Notes: generated by a model from the letters alone, not told the origin. Positions 17,870 to 27,776 are shown, numbered from the stretch's first letter. The stretch: DNA of 64,000 nt from Lachnospiraceae bacterium (GCA_021202335.1 JAJQDE010000009.1:1-64000); one strand, 5' to 3'. Numbers and translations: made by a program.

Positions 17870-17896
17870 ATAATCGCCCTTAACTGAACGCAATTC

Positions 17897-18439
17897 CTAA
17901 TAATTTTTCTCCTGAATTTCAAAATAGCTTTGAGGGTGCGCGCATACAGGACAAACCTCAGGCGCCTTTGTTCCTACGACAATGTGCCCGCAATTTCTGC
18001 ACTCCCATACCTTGACTTCGCTTTTTTCAAATACAGCAGCGCTTTCGACATTTTTCAGCAAAGCGCGGTAACGCTCCTCATGCTGCTTCTCAATAGCGGC
18101 AACCATTCTGAACTTCGCCGCAAGGTCCGTAAAGCCTTCTTCGTCCGCTGTCTTGGCAAATTCCTCATACATGTCTGTCCACTCATAATTTTCGCCGGCG
18201 GCGGCGGCCTCAAGGTTTGCGGAAGTATCGCCAATACCCTTAAGCTCCTTAAACCAGATTTTCGCGTGCTCCTTTTCGTTCTCCGCCGTTTTCAGAAATA
18301 GCGCCGCAATCTGTTCATAGCCTTCTTTTTTTGCCACGGAAGCAAAGTAGGTATATTTGTTCCTTGCTTCGGATTCGCCCGCAAATGCCTTTTCCAAATT
18401 TTTTTCTGTTTTTGTACCGGAATAAATTGTGTCTTTCAT
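17897..18439 (-). CDS. rbr: Rubrerythrin
   Basis: 180 residues. The N-terminal ferritin-like diiron domain has two ExxH-type motifs (ENEKEHAK and IEKQHEER) plus GESEARNKY. The C-terminal rubredoxin-like domain has two CxxC pairs (CRNCG and [13 protein letters not shown]). The protein reduces hydrogen peroxide in anaerobes using electrons from rubredoxin or NADH-linked reductases. Monocistronic with its own terminator; ribosome binding site AGGAGGGTTTAT. Typical of strict anaerobes. Confidence 0.95.
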   Translation of the reverse strand: MKDTIYSGTKTEKNLEKAFAGESEARNKYTYFASVAKKEGYEQIAALFLKTAENEKEHAKIWFKELKGIGDTSANLEAAAAGENYEWTDMYEEFAKTADEEGFTDLAAKFRMVAAIEKQHEERYRALLKNVESAAVFEKSEVKVWECRNCGHIVVGTKAPEVCPVCAHPQSYFEIQEKNY

Positions 18440-18485
18440 ATAAACCCTCCTATTAAATTAAAGCTTTTTTTCTTTTATGTTCATT

Positions 18486-18965
18486 TTATTGCGGATAAAC
18501 AAGTCTGTCCTCCTTAATGCCGTAGAGCACCTGCTCAAGATAACGCTTTGCGAGATAATTTGCCATGCCTAAATTCATGTCGAGATAGTTTCCGCAATCC
18601 TTTGGGCTTGCTCCCGGCACCTCGTCCTTAAAGTCGCGGATAAACTCATACATTTCTATCATAAGCGGCACAATATCCTTCGATTCATAATCGCCCGCAA
18701 GCAGCAGATAAAATCCCGTGCGGCAGCCCATCGGACCAAAATAGATTGTCTTATCCTTGTAATCCTTGTGATTTCTCAAAAAGGTTGCCGCCAAATGCTC
18801 GATTGTGTGCATTTCGGCAGTATTCATTACCGGCTCCTCGTTCGGCGATGTCATCCGCAGGTCAAAGGTCGTGATAGTGTTTTCACCCACCTTATCCTTT
18901 CTTGAAACATACACTCCCGGCTGTAATTTGATGTGGTCAATTGTAAAGCTTGCTATTTTTTCCAT
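18486..18965 (-). CDS. luxS: S-ribosylhomocysteine lyase
   Basis: 159 residues from ATG 18965 (AAAGGATTAATGAC upstream). A longer in-frame extension to 19112 is rejected because it is the upstream repeat element. Zinc ligands are visible: HTIEH (the two His of HxxEH) and Cys in the DCGNY segment; MGCRTGFY carries the catalytic Cys. The enzyme makes homocysteine and the autoinducer-2 precursor DPD from S-ribosylhomocysteine. Downstream of the dehydrogenase, with a structured element between. Confidence 0.95.
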   Translation of the reverse strand: MEKIASFTIDHIKLQPGVYVSRKDKVGENTITTFDLRMTSPNEEPVMNTAEMHTIEHLAATFLRNHKDYKDKTIYFGPMGCRTGFYLLLAGDYESKDIVPLMIEMYEFIRDFKDEVPGASPKDCGNYLDMNLGMANYLAKRYLEQVLYGIKEDRLVYPQ

Positions 18966-18989
18966 GTCATTAATCCTTTCATAATCTAC

Positions 18990-19116
18990 TCCGGAGCGTT
19001 TTACGCGACGGGGCGACGCAAATGTCAAATTTGCGTCTGCCATCAAAGCTATTTGTGACGCTCCGACACAAATAGCTGTGTGACAAAATAAGCTATCGAA
19101 CTTATTTTTCACACTA
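18990..19116 (-). repeat. Dispersed structured 5'-leader element, type A (before luxS)
   Basis: H1 at 19078-19114 (GTGTGA...TCACAC). H2 at 19047-19077 (AGCTATTTGTG/CACAAATAGCT) with loop 19058-19066. H3 GACGCAAAT/ATTTGCGTC. Loop CGGAGCGT pairs with ACGCTCCG at 18992-18999. It lies between the dehydrogenase stop codon and luxS, so H1 could also act as an attenuator inside the operon. Here the element is followed by a separate ribosome binding site. Confidence 0.75.
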
Positions 19117-19125
19117 CTACTGCTT

Positions 19126-20082
19126 CTATACTACTACATTTCTTTCCTTTCCCGCAAGAAAGCTTTTAATATTTTCATACACGCCTCGTGCGCAGCGGTC
19201 GCGCGCCTCGTGACTGCCCCATGCCATATGCGGAGTGATAAGAAGCCTTGTGCTGTCCTTGATTTTGTTCAACGGATTGTCCGCGGAAATCGGCTCCTGC
19301 ACCAGCACATCCAAGCCTGCCGCCGCAATCTGACCTGTCGTGAGCGCGTCATATAAAGCCTGCTCGTCCACCACCGGACCACGCGCCACATTTATTAATA
19401 TCGCCGTTTTCTTCATTTTGCCAAGCGCGCCGGCATCGATGATATTTTGCGTTCTCTCAGTCAGCGGACAGTGCAGCGACAAAATATCGGACTCCGAAAG
19501 CAGCGTGTCAAAATCCACCCGCTCAAAATCATCCGTAACGGTTTTTCCCGACGCGGAATAATAAATCACGCGGCAGCCGAAAGCCTTCGCAATCTCAGCC
19601 ACCTTTCTTCCTATATTACCAAGCCCGATAATTCCCCAGGTCTTTCCCCCAAGCTCGGTAAAAAACGGCTCAAAGCAGGTGAAAATCGGACATTTTTCAT
19701 AATCGCCGTTTTTAACATACGCGTCGTAAACCGGCAGCTTTTCCAAAAGATAGAGCGCCATCGCAAATGTGTGCTGCGCCACCACGGGCGTCGAATAGCC
19801 TACCACGTTTGTCACGCGTATTCCGCGCGCTCTGCAAAATTCAAGGTCAACATTATTATAGCCCGTAGCTGTTTCGCAAATCAGCTTCAGATTTTCCGCC
19901 CTGCCGATTGTAGCCTCATTGAGCGGCGCCTTATTCGCGATAATGATATCCGCGTCCGCCACTCGCTGCGCCACCTCTATAGCGGCGGTATTGTCATAAT
20001 AAGTCACCTCTCCAAAATCATCGTAAAATGAAATGTCAAGGTCTGCTCCAAGGCTGTTTTTTTCCAAAACCACTAATTTCAT
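19126..20082 (-). CDS. D-2-hydroxyacid dehydrogenase (glycerate/hydroxypyruvate type)
   Basis: 318 residues. NAD-binding GLGNIG; catalytic Arg in INVARGPVVD, Glu in LVQEPIS and His in LLITPHMAWGS. The HMAW-type ending is common in glycerate/hydroxypyruvate reductases, but the substrate cannot be fixed. Ribosome binding site GGGGGATTATT, preceded by a remnant of the leader element. Upstream of luxS in the same direction. Confidence 0.85.
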   Translation of the reverse strand: MKLVVLEKNSLGADLDISFYDDFGEVTYYDNTAAIEVAQRVADADIIIANKAPLNEATIGRAENLKLICETATGYNNVDLEFCRARGIRVTNVVGYSTPVVAQHTFAMALYLLEKLPVYDAYVKNGDYEKCPIFTCFEPFFTELGGKTWGIIGLGNIGRKVAEIAKAFGCRVIYYSASGKTVTDDFERVDFDTLLSESDILSLHCPLTERTQNIIDAGALGKMKKTAILINVARGPVVDEQALYDALTTGQIAAAGLDVLVQEPISADNPLNKIKDSTRLLITPHMAWGSHEARDRCARGVYENIKSFLAGKERNVVV

Positions 20083-20087
20083 AATAA

Positions 20088-20130
20088 TCCCCCATTCTTG
20101 CTCAAACCCGCAAATTTATTTTTCACACTA
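20088..20130 (-). repeat. Remnant of the leader-element family before the dehydrogenase gene
   Basis: On the minus strand GTGTGAAAAATAAA resembles the start of H1 and TTGAGCAAGAATGGGGG resembles the element's 3' end and ribosome binding site; H2 and H3 are missing. Other short remnants are seen before gyrA (near 41731-41751), the S4 gene, dnaA and the nuclease-like gene. Confidence 0.45.
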
Positions 20131-20136
20131 TCTGCC

Positions 20137-21093
20137 TCACTCCGCGCTTGCCTGTATCGGATGCTTATGCATATACACAAGGCAGACGACAGCCGCAGCA
20201 ATCAGCGGAAATCCCGCGATAATCCCCGTAGGGGCAGGTCCTATAAAATAATTGCCGCCGTCAAAGGTAAACTGTGACGCCTGCGACATCATAACGTTCA
20301 GCGTGCTGTGCGCAAATACCGCGGGGAAAATGCTTCCCGTGCGCAGGGTAAGGAACGAGTAAATCACGCCCGTAACCGTACCGAATATGCACATTGCAAT
20401 AATATTGACTGCCGGAAAGCCGCTGTTGCCCTCGCCGTAATAGTAACCGATGGACACAAGCGGCGCATACCAAAGCCCCGACGCAAAGCCGCTTATAAGC
20501 ATCGCGGGGATTGTGCCGACCTTCCTGAAAAGCTTTGGCAGAAGATATGCCCTAAAGCCCCACTCCTCGCCAAAGGCATTGATGATATCAAGCACTGCCG
20601 CGGTAAAAAACTTTATCAGCAAATCCGCCTTTACACCCGCCACAATCTCCACCGCCGTTATCTGCGTCCCCGCCGCCTCCGCGCTTGCAGCATACGATTC
20701 CACAAAGCTCGTCATATCAGGGTCAAAATTGTCCGGAAATATCAGAAAATAAATTACCGCGCCGACAAAGACAAGGATTGACATTCCAAACCAGCCAAAT
20801 AAAAATAAAAACCGCTGCTCCGAAAAATTAAACTGAAAGCCCGACTTTACAAGACCCTCCCTTGTAAAAAGCCGCGCCACCAAAGCGGCAAGCGCAGGCG
20901 CAAGCATAATTTGTGAAATCAGCTCCGCCGCCTCTGTCACTGCTTCCAAATCGCCGCTTCGATACATCGGTATCACGCCAAACAGCTCCATAAGCCATGA
21001 CATGCCAAAGCATAAGCCTAAAAATATCAGAAGCCTTTTATTCTCTATCCTTTTACCGTAAAATTCCTTGTTTTCTTCCACCGGTTTTCCCAC
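20137..21093 (-). CDS. CPBP-family intramembrane metalloprotease
   Basis: 318 residues with a GTG start at 21093. About eight hydrophobic spans. The family motif EEWGFRAYLLP (EExxxR) is near residue 172, with later conserved residues near FAHSTLNVM (HxxxN). CPBP (Abi) proteins are related to Rce1 proteases and in Gram-positive bacteria often confer bacteriocin self-immunity or process peptides. It starts 6 bp after the ABC exporter gene, so the two are probably co-expressed, but no bacteriocin gene is visible. Confidence 0.85.
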   Translation of the reverse strand: MGKPVEENKEFYGKRIENKRLLIFLGLCFGMSWLMELFGVIPMYRSGDLEAVTEAAELISQIMLAPALAALVARLFTREGLVKSGFQFNFSEQRFLFLFGWFGMSILVFVGAVIYFLIFPDNFDPDMTSFVESYAASAEAAGTQITAVEIVAGVKADLLIKFFTAAVLDIINAFGEEWGFRAYLLPKLFRKVGTIPAMLISGFASGLWYAPLVSIGYYYGEGNSGFPAVNIIAMCIFGTVTGVIYSFLTLRTGSIFPAVFAHSTLNVMMSQASQFTFDGGNYFIGPAPTGIIAGFPLIAAAVVCLVYMHKHPIQASAE

Positions 21094-21099
21094 TTTCCG

Positions 21100-22860
21100 T
21101 TATTTTATTTCATTTGCCATCGTGTAAAGTCCGTAATAAATTCCGTGACGCTCCATCAGCGCGTCATGGCTTCCCTCCTCAACTATTCCCGCGTCCGTCA
21201 GCACCAGTATTCTGTCGGAGCTTCTTATCGTGGAAAGCCTGTGCGCAATCGTAAGCGTCGTGCGCCCTAAAGCCAGCTCATTTAAGGACTTTGCGACCGC
21301 ATACTCACTCTCATTATCTAACGCGGAGGTTGCTTCGTCAAGTATCAGTATGGGCGGATTTTTCAAAAACACGCGCGCAATGCTTATGCGCTGCTTCTGA
21401 CCGCCCGAAAGCTTCACGCCGCGCTCCCCGATATATGTGTCATATCCGTCCCGCAGATTTCGTATAAACTCATCCGCGCCCGCGCGTTTTGCCGCCTCCA
21501 TAACCTCGCTTCGCGAAGCCTCCGGTCTTCCATAGGCAATATTTTCATAAACCGTCCCCGAAAACAGATACACGTCCTGCTGGACCACTCCGATGCTCTG
21601 CCGCAAACTCTTAAGCGTAATGCTTTTTATATTTTTCCCGTCAAGCGTTATCTTACCGCCCGACACGTCATAAAAGCGGGGAATGAGATTGCATAACGTC
21701 GTTTTCCCGCCGCCGGAGGGACCCACAATCGCCAGCCGCTCGCCCGCGTGTATCCGCAGATTAAGGTGTGCAAACACCCTATTGTGGTCATCGGGGTACT
21801 CAAAGCTCACATCATCAAATACAATCTCACCTCTCGGATTTTCAATATCCTGCGCATCCGGCTCGTCAAATATTTCAATATCCGCGTCCATAATCTGCAA
21901 AAATCGCTCAATACCCGTGATACCGCGCTGAAACTGCTCCGCAAATTCGATAATCCTGCGGATAGTGGCAATGAGCGTCGTCACATACATCACATACGCC
22001 ACCATATCTCCCGGCAATATCCTGCCACCCATCAGGAAAAAGCCGCCGCCGATGATAACAGTCAGATACATCAGACCGTCAAACACCCTTGTTGATGTGT
22101 TAAATATACCCATCAGCAGATATCCGTAGGTCTTTATGCGCAGAAATTCCTGATTGCCGTTCTCAAATTTCTCCGTTTCAAGCGTTTCGTTTGTGAATGC
22201 CTTCACGACCCGCTGCCCCAAAAGGCTGTCCTCGATTTTGGCGTTCAGCTCTCCAATCTGGTTGCGCTGGCTGCTGAAGGTTCTGCGCATTTTTCTGTTA
22301 ATCTTAAAGCAGACTATCGTCATAAGCGGCACAAACACAAACACCATCAGTGTCAGCAGCAGATTGATTTTTGCCAAAATCAGAAACGATATCACAATTT
22401 TCAGCGCGGCAATGAAAAACTCCTCGGGACAGTGATGGGCAAATTCCGTCACGTCAAACAAATCGTTTGTGATACGTCCCATAATCTGCCCGACCTTTGT
22501 GTTGTTAAAGTAAGCGTTTGAAAGCTTCTGCAAATGCGCATACGCGTCGCGGCGCATGTCCGTTTCGATTTTTGCGCCCATCACATGCCCGATGTCCGAC
22601 ATATAGAAATTCGCAACCGCATCAATCACGCGCAGCACAAAATACAAAAGACCAAGTCCGAGCACCATGCGCGCCGTCAAAAGCGCCACGTTCTCAAGCG
22701 CCGTGTTCGTAATCTGCCTGATGATCAGCGGCAGCACAATCTCGCATATTGTAGTCAGCGCGGCACAAAACAAATCCATGTAAAGCGTTTTCCCATATGG
22801 CTTAAAATACGGCCAAAACCGTTTTATCAAAGTCCTTGTCGAATATTCCTTATTTTCCAT
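21100..22860 (-). CDS. ABC transporter, fused membrane and ATPase domains (exporter type)
   Basis: 586 residues. The N-terminal ABC_membrane domain has six spans (about 15-310). The C-terminal ATPase has Walker A GPSGGGKTT, Q-loop, signature LSGGQKQRISIARVF, Walker B ILILDEATSALD and switch His in TIAHRL. This is the homodimeric or heterodimeric multidrug/lipid exporter family (MsbA/BmrA-like). Ribosome binding site GAGGTGAAAA. Its substrate is not indicated. It forms a two-gene unit with the CPBP protease. Confidence 0.88.
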   Translation of the reverse strand: MENKEYSTRTLIKRFWPYFKPYGKTLYMDLFCAALTTICEIVLPLIIRQITNTALENVALLTARMVLGLGLLYFVLRVIDAVANFYMSDIGHVMGAKIETDMRRDAYAHLQKLSNAYFNNTKVGQIMGRITNDLFDVTEFAHHCPEEFFIAALKIVISFLILAKINLLLTLMVFVFVPLMTIVCFKINRKMRRTFSSQRNQIGELNAKIEDSLLGQRVVKAFTNETLETEKFENGNQEFLRIKTYGYLLMGIFNTSTRVFDGLMYLTVIIGGGFFLMGGRILPGDMVAYVMYVTTLIATIRRIIEFAEQFQRGITGIERFLQIMDADIEIFDEPDAQDIENPRGEIVFDDVSFEYPDDHNRVFAHLNLRIHAGERLAIVGPSGGGKTTLCNLIPRFYDVSGGKITLDGKNIKSITLKSLRQSIGVVQQDVYLFSGTVYENIAYGRPEASRSEVMEAAKRAGADEFIRNLRDGYDTYIGERGVKLSGGQKQRISIARVFLKNPPILILDEATSALDNESEYAVAKSLNELALGRTTLTIAHRLSTIRSSDRILVLTDAGIVEEGSHDALMERHGIYYGLYTMANEIK

Positions 22861-22898
22861 TTTTCACCTCATGTCACGACCGCAGGGAGTAACCATTT

Positions 22899-25800
22899 TT
22901 ATTTTACGACCGTAAAGCTTTTCTTCGCAAGCGTACCCTTATAATTTCCGATGCCGGTAATAATCATGGTAGCCGTACCCTTCTGCTTATTATTCTGAGT
23001 ATAGGTAAGCCTTGTGCTGTTTAAAACGCTGACCGTATAATCCCTGCCTTTTACAAGCGTCGCGCCGTCCACCTTGACCGTAACCTTTGGAACAATGACG
23101 CTTCCCGTATATTTTTGGTCGGAAATGCTGCTCACCGTGATTTTTGACGCGTCCGACGCCTGCTTGCGCGTTATCGTAAAGCCTGCTGAAACCGTGCCCG
23201 CGTATTTGCCCTTTCCGGTCGCGACTGCCAAAGCCTCCCCCGCGTTTACGTTATCCTCATAGCTTACGGTGTAATCCCTTCCCTTCTTAAGAAGCGTTCC
23301 CGCATAATAAAGCGTCACCGTGGGCTTGCATGCCGAACCGCTGTACACATAGCTGTTTTGGGAAACCTCAATCGTGCAGTTATCGGAAAGAGGCTTACCG
23401 ACAATCGAAAAGGTAATGCTTCTTGAACCGCTGTAACCGCCCATGCCGCTGATTTTCACCCTTGCGTTTCCGGGATTTACGTTGCCTGAAAACTTAACCG
23501 TGTAATCCGTGTTTTCCTCAAGCGTCACGCCCGTTTTCGTATCTGTCACCACGACCTGCGCGCCGTTTGTCTGATTATACCCGATACCGTCATTATACAC
23601 AAGCTCAAGCGCGCATTTATTTTCAGAAGTAACCTCAATGCCGCCGACTGTAATGGAAATTTCACTGTCCTTAACTGTCTTTTTTGCAATTTTAAAGGAA
23701 GCGCTCCTGCTGCTGCCGCTTATGAAATTTTTGCTCTCATCCGCGACATTCAGATAAAAGCCCGCCGTCCCGACATTTATATTATTGTACCAGCCCTCTA
23801 TGGAAACGCCCTCGAGCGCTTCCGAGTCGAGCACGGCGCTGCCGAGCTTGATTGTCATGTCGTCAAAATCAGGACAGATAGCGCTCCCTGTATAAATCTG
23901 CTTATCCGTCTTTACCTTGACCGTACTCAAATCAGCGGGGCTTATCACATAGCTGATTGCTGCCGTTCCCGCATAATTCCCCGTAAAGGTAACGGTAAGG
24001 GTATACGTGTCCGCATTTTTACGTCCGGCTGCATTTTCCTCTTCGCCCGCGCTGCTGTATGTTACACTGTAATCCGTGTTTTCCTTCAGGCTTTTTTTAT
24101 CATTTTTTACGGTAAGCTTGGGCTGCTGTTTTTTACCGTTATAGGTATAAGCATATTTGTTGAGGCTTACCGTAGTACCGGCGGACTCAATCGGCTGCCC
24201 TGCCGCAGTCTGTTCCATTCCTCCGAGATTTTTGGGCAGGATATCAAAGGTTATCGTCACCTCTCCCTTATATTCACCCTTACCCTTCACAACTATTCTT
24301 GCGGTTCCCGCAGCCTTATTGTCGGCATAAGAAACCTTATAATCCGTTCCGAGGGTAAGCTTTGTGCCGTTTACCTTATCCGTCACATCTATCTCAGGCG
24401 TTATCGCCTTTCCTGTGTAAACAAGGCTCTCCGTTTCTGACACAAGTGTCACTTCCGTAAGGCTGTCGTTTAATATCCTATCGCTCTGCGATATCAGAGT
24501 CAGACTCTTTGTGATCTTTCCCGTATAGCTTCCGATACCGTTTACGATAATCTTATACGTACCCTCCGTTGTCAGCTGTGAGAGCTGCACGCCGCTTTTA
24601 TTTTGATATGTCACCGTGTAATCCACGTCCTGCTCCAGGAGTCTTGTGCCGCAGATTACATACAGCTCCGGCTCCACTGCCTCACCGTCCGCAGTATACA
24701 TATAAGTATTTTTAAGCGATACCATTTTGCTTGTGAGCTTTGTCTGCTTATCCGCTTTTTGGATTATCGAAAAATACTTTTTTGCCTCGCCCGCATAATT
24801 TCTTTTGCCTGTTACAACGACATACGCCTGTTCGCCTATCTCTATATTATCGCCATATTCCACGGTATAATCGCTTTTTGACAGCTTTTGACCGTTTACC
24901 GTCACGGTAATGCCCGGTTTTATCGCCTTGCCGGTATACGCTGCCTCATATGTACCGTATGTGCCCGCAACGCTCAAAACAGCCGTATCGGTAAAGTCCT
25001 GAGCCACGATATTAAAGGAAAGCGTCAGCGTACCCGCGTAATTTCCCTTTCCGGTTATCGTTACCTTCGCCGTCCCGACATTTTTATTTGAAGTGTATTT
25101 GAGAGTATAATCCGTTCCCTCCGTCAGCGTATAGTCAATATAGGAATTTATTCCGCTGATTATGACACCTGTGTCAGTTTTTAACTGTGCGCCTGTGTAC
25201 GTGACATCCGGGATTTCCTCAAACATTTCCTCCGTAAGCTTCATGCCGGTGATTGTAAAGCTCTTTCTTACCTCACCCGTATAGTTTCCCATTCCCGTGA
25301 CAATGACATAGCCCGTGCCGGCATCAATATTATCCGCATAGCTGACGGTATAGTCCGTCCCCTCCACAAGCTGTACGCTTCCGTTATGTATTTCAATGCT
25401 GATGTCCGTTTCCTGCGTTATTTCCAAGCCTGTATATGTTTGGTCCGCGATATCGCTTATCATTGCCTCCGACAGGGTAAGCTGCGTCATCGTAACGCTT
25501 TTTTCCACCGTGCCCTCGTACTCGCCCATTCCCGTAATCACAAGCTTATATACCACTGCGCCGTCGACGGTTTCGGTGCTCACAGCCACCTCATAATCCG
25601 TGTCCTCCACAAGCTCGTATTTTTTAGAGGTATCATATATACACAATGCTTCCCTGATGTTGTCAATATAATCCGTTTCCGTGTCTATGCTTATGCGGCA
25701 CTCCGTTATATCCTTTTTATCCTCATACCAAAAATCACAGTCGACATAGCCGGAAATACCGCTGACAGTGCCCTTTGACGAGTATTGCCAAAACCGGTAA

Positions 25801-27035
25801 TCATTTGAGTAATATGTCGCCGTATTATATCTTGCTATCCAGTAATAAGTCTTATTGTATATCGATGATGACGTCGGGTCCATGTCATTTGTGAGCATAC
25901 TGTAGCTTGCGTAAATTCCCCCGTTATATCCATTGCTGCGCACGTCCTTTACAAAGGCGTCACATATCCTTTGGTGCGCGCTCCTTGAAAGGTCAGCGCT
26001 CTCAAGCCTTCCCTGCGTATCTCCCGACGAATACTCGTAATCAATGACAATAGGCAAAGATATATAATCCTCAAGGTCGTTATCCTCCAAAAAGCTTATG
26101 CAATACGCCGCTTCCTCCGACGCCTCCGATGTTGTGATTGCCTGCGAGAAAAAGTAAACGCCTACCTTAACCCCCGCCTCATATGCCTCCGTTATATTTT
26201 GCTTTGCATACGAATCACCCGATATGGTTCCGCTCTCTCCATAGCCTCTATATCCTACCCTTACGAAAGCAAAATACACGCCTGCCTTTTTTGCTTTTTC
26301 CCAATCAATATCTCCCTGATATTTCGACACGTCAATGCCGTGCCTGACAATCTTATTTGCTACCTGGCTCTCATGCGTATAGGTCTTACCCGTAAACGGA
26401 CTGACTGTCGCCTCCGAGCTGTCCGCATTATATTGAGTGATATCGATACCGTATTCATCCGCAACGATATCTTCCCCTAAAAGATTTTTATACAGCTCGG
26501 GGTCAAACGGATCATAGATATGGACAAGCCCGTTTTCATCGGTATACTCAAGATATCCGTCGCTGTTTAAGCACATGCCGCTGTATTTTTCCCGCAGCTT
26601 ATCAAGCAGGGATTCTAAATAAGCCGCATCGCCCGTTTCTTCGTCGTCGCTTTCTTCTTCTGTTTCCTGTTGCGTCGTTTCCTCCTGCGTGTCGGTTTCC
26701 GGCTCCGCATCGGTAGTCTGTCCTGTTTCCTGTTGCGTCGTTTCCTCCTGCTGCGTTTCTTCTGATTGTATTTCTTCTTTTTGCGTTTCCTCCTGCTGTG
26801 CTTCCTCTGTCTGCTCTTCTGTTATTTCCGTACCGGTTTCCGTATTTGTGCTTTCTTCCGTTTCCTGTGTATCTGTCTGTTCATTTTCCGTCCATGCTTC
26901 TTCCTCTGCCGATTCCTGCGTTTGTGCCTCCTCTGCCGCAAGGGCATGGGATAAATCCGTTGCCGGCAGACCCGACAGCAAAATGCAAATTGACAAGCCG
27001 ACAGACAAAAGCTTTAAAATCCGGTTTTTTTTCAT
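22899..27035 (-). CDS. Giant secreted GH25 lysozyme-like protein with about eleven tandem repeats
   Basis: 1378 residues from ATG 27035 (GGAGGTTATTTCA). Signal peptide about 1-33. A Glu/Gln/Thr-rich low-complexity linker (about 34-135) resembles that of the BspA-like protein at the left edge. A GH25 domain spans about 231-440: HGIDVSKYQGDIDW, LPIVIDYEYSSG and GYVDCDFWY carry the acidic active-site residues of the family. About eleven repeats of some 75-95 residues follow, each near YTGxxIxPxxxV...GxDYTVSYxDNxNxGTAxVxxxGxGNYxG. No LPXTG anchor is seen. It probably cuts or binds peptidoglycan outside the cell; whether it is autolytic or predatory is unknown. Confidence 0.85.
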   Translation of the reverse strand: MKKNRILKLLSVGLSICILLSGLPATDLSHALAAEEAQTQESAEEEAWTENEQTDTQETEESTNTETGTEITEEQTEEAQQEETQKEEIQSEETQQEETTQQETGQTTDAEPETDTQEETTQQETEEESDDEETGDAAYLESLLDKLREKYSGMCLNSDGYLEYTDENGLVHIYDPFDPELYKNLLGEDIVADEYGIDITQYNADSSEATVSPFTGKTYTHESQVANKIVRHGIDVSKYQGDIDWEKAKKAGVYFAFVRVGYRGYGESGTISGDSYAKQNITEAYEAGVKVGVYFFSQAITTSEASEEAAYCISFLEDNDLEDYISLPIVIDYEYSSGDTQGRLESADLSRSAHQRICDAFVKDVRSNGYNGGIYASYSMLTNDMDPTSSSIYNKTYYWIARYNTATYYSNDYRFWQYSSKGTVSGISGYVDCDFWYEDKKDITECRISIDTETDYIDNIREALCIYDTSKKYELVEDTDYEVAVSTETVDGAVVYKLVITGMGEYEGTVEKSVTMTQLTLSEAMISDIADQTYTGLEITQETDISIEIHNGSVQLVEGTDYTVSYADNIDAGTGYVIVTGMGNYTGEVRKSFTITGMKLTEEMFEEIPDVTYTGAQLKTDTGVIISGINSYIDYTLTEGTDYTLKYTSNKNVGTAKVTITGKGNYAGTLTLSFNIVAQDFTDTAVLSVAGTYGTYEAAYTGKAIKPGITVTVNGQKLSKSDYTVEYGDNIEIGEQAYVVVTGKRNYAGEAKKYFSIIQKADKQTKLTSKMVSLKNTYMYTADGEAVEPELYVICGTRLLEQDVDYTVTYQNKSGVQLSQLTTEGTYKIIVNGIGSYTGKITKSLTLISQSDRILNDSLTEVTLVSETESLVYTGKAITPEIDVTDKVNGTKLTLGTDYKVSYADNKAAGTARIVVKGKGEYKGEVTITFDILPKNLGGMEQTAAGQPIESAGTTVSLNKYAYTYNGKKQQPKLTVKNDKKSLKENTDYSVTYSSAGEEENAAGRKNADTYTLTVTFTGNYAGTAAISYVISPADLSTVKVKTDKQIYTGSAICPDFDDMTIKLGSAVLDSEALEGVSIEGWYNNINVGTAGFYLNVADESKNFISGSSRSASFKIAKKTVKDSEISITVGGIEVTSENKCALELVYNDGIGYNQTNGAQVVVTDTKTGVTLEENTDYTVKFSGNVNPGNARVKISGMGGYSGSRSITFSIVGKPLSDNCTIEVSQNSYVYSGSACKPTVTLYYAGTLLKKGRDYTVSYEDNVNAGEALAVATGKGKYAGTVSAGFTITRKQASDASKITVSSISDQKYTGSVIVPKVTVKVDGATLVKGRDYTVSVLNSTRLTYTQNNKQKGTATMIITGIGNYKGTLAKKSFTVVK

Positions 27036-27063
27036 TGAAATAACCTCCAATCCTGCTGCAGCC

Positions 27064-27255
27064 CTATTGTCCCTTTTTATATTCCTCCACAATTTTTTCT
27101 ATGCTTTCTCTCGGGATTGGATAATTAAATTCCTTAATTATCCTGTCGACCGTATATCCGTGGTCGACCAAATGTCTGATTGCTCCCCCGTAAGCAAAAT
27201 CCCTTGTAAAATTAGACAGCGCTTCCTCAAAATACCCATGACTGTATTCTTCCAT
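27064..27255 (-). CDS. Small conserved-looking protein of unknown function
   Basis: 63 residues, soluble, acidic and helical by composition (MEEYSHGYFEEALSNFTRDF, then GAIRHLVDHGYTVDRIIKEF). It starts 3 bp beyond the dtd stop codon, so it is likely coupled to dtd. No membrane span and no named family recognised. The good coding character and tight operon spacing support a real gene. Confidence 0.6.
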   Translation of the reverse strand: MEEYSHGYFEEALSNFTRDFAYGGAIRHLVDHGYTVDRIIKEFNYPIPRESIEKIVEEYKKGQ

Positions 27256-27258
27256 ACC

Positions 27259-27723
27259 TCACCTGTCCCTTTTGGCAATTATCTCCTCAGAATCCAGCAA
27301 AATAGTAAACGGACCGTCGTTTAAAAGCTCTACCTTCATATCCGCTCCGAACTTGCCGTGCTCCGCCAAAAAACCCCTCTTTGCAATTTCACTTATCACA
27401 TATTCATACAGCTCGTTTGCCATCTCCGGTTTTCCCGCCGACGTAAAAGAGGGTCTGTTGCCCTTCCTGCAGTCCGCATACAGCGTAAACTGCGAAATAA
27501 TCAAAAATTCACCGTCAACATCTTCAATCGACAAATTCGTCTTGCCCTGCTCATCATCAAATATGCGAAGCCTTGTAAGCTTATCAATCATCTTATCCGC
27601 CGTCTGCTTATCGTCAAAATCCGCAATTCCCACAAATACCAAAAGACCGTGCCCTATTTTTCCGACGACCTCTCCATCCACCGTCACGCACGCTTTTTTT
27701 ACTCTCTGTATTACAAATTTCAT
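27259..27723 (-). CDS. dtd: D-aminoacyl-tRNA deacylase
   Basis: 154 residues from ATG 27723; the frame extends upstream through a terminator, which is rejected. The family start [20 protein letters not shown] is intact. The catalytic motif SQFTLYAD and the C-terminal Gly-Pro motif [10 protein letters not shown] are present. The enzyme removes D-amino acids (D-Tyr and others) and glycine mischarged on tRNA. Cytosolic dimer. Confidence 0.95.
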   Translation of the reverse strand: MKFVIQRVKKACVTVDGEVVGKIGHGLLVFVGIADFDDKQTADKMIDKLTRLRIFDDEQGKTNLSIEDVDGEFLIISQFTLYADCRKGNRPSFTSAGKPEMANELYEYVISEIAKRGFLAEHGKFGADMKVELLNDGPFTILLDSEEIIAKRDR

Positions 27724-27749
27724 AGTTAAACACCACTTTCCTATATGAC

Positions 27750-27776
27750 AAAAAAGAATGTGCCGGAAGCACATTC
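27750..27776 (-). terminator. Rho-independent terminator after the HAD phosphatase
   Basis: Perfect stem GAATGTGC/GCACATTC with loop TTCCG (minus strand) followed by T6. Lies 27 bp downstream of the HAD gene stop codon, separating it from dtd. Confidence 0.9.

Noticed and set aside
18966-19112. N-terminal extension of luxS by 49 residues
   Set aside because: It is translation of the upstream leader element; the family start and a ribosome binding site are at 18965.
22154-22944. Plus-strand frames inside the ABC exporter gene
   Set aside because: Complete overlap with a well-supported ABC transporter gene on the other strand.
26689-27324. Plus-strand frame of 211 residues rich in Ser, Val and Cys
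   Set aside because: Antisense to the Glu/Gln/Thr linker of the GH25 protein; low-complexity artefact.
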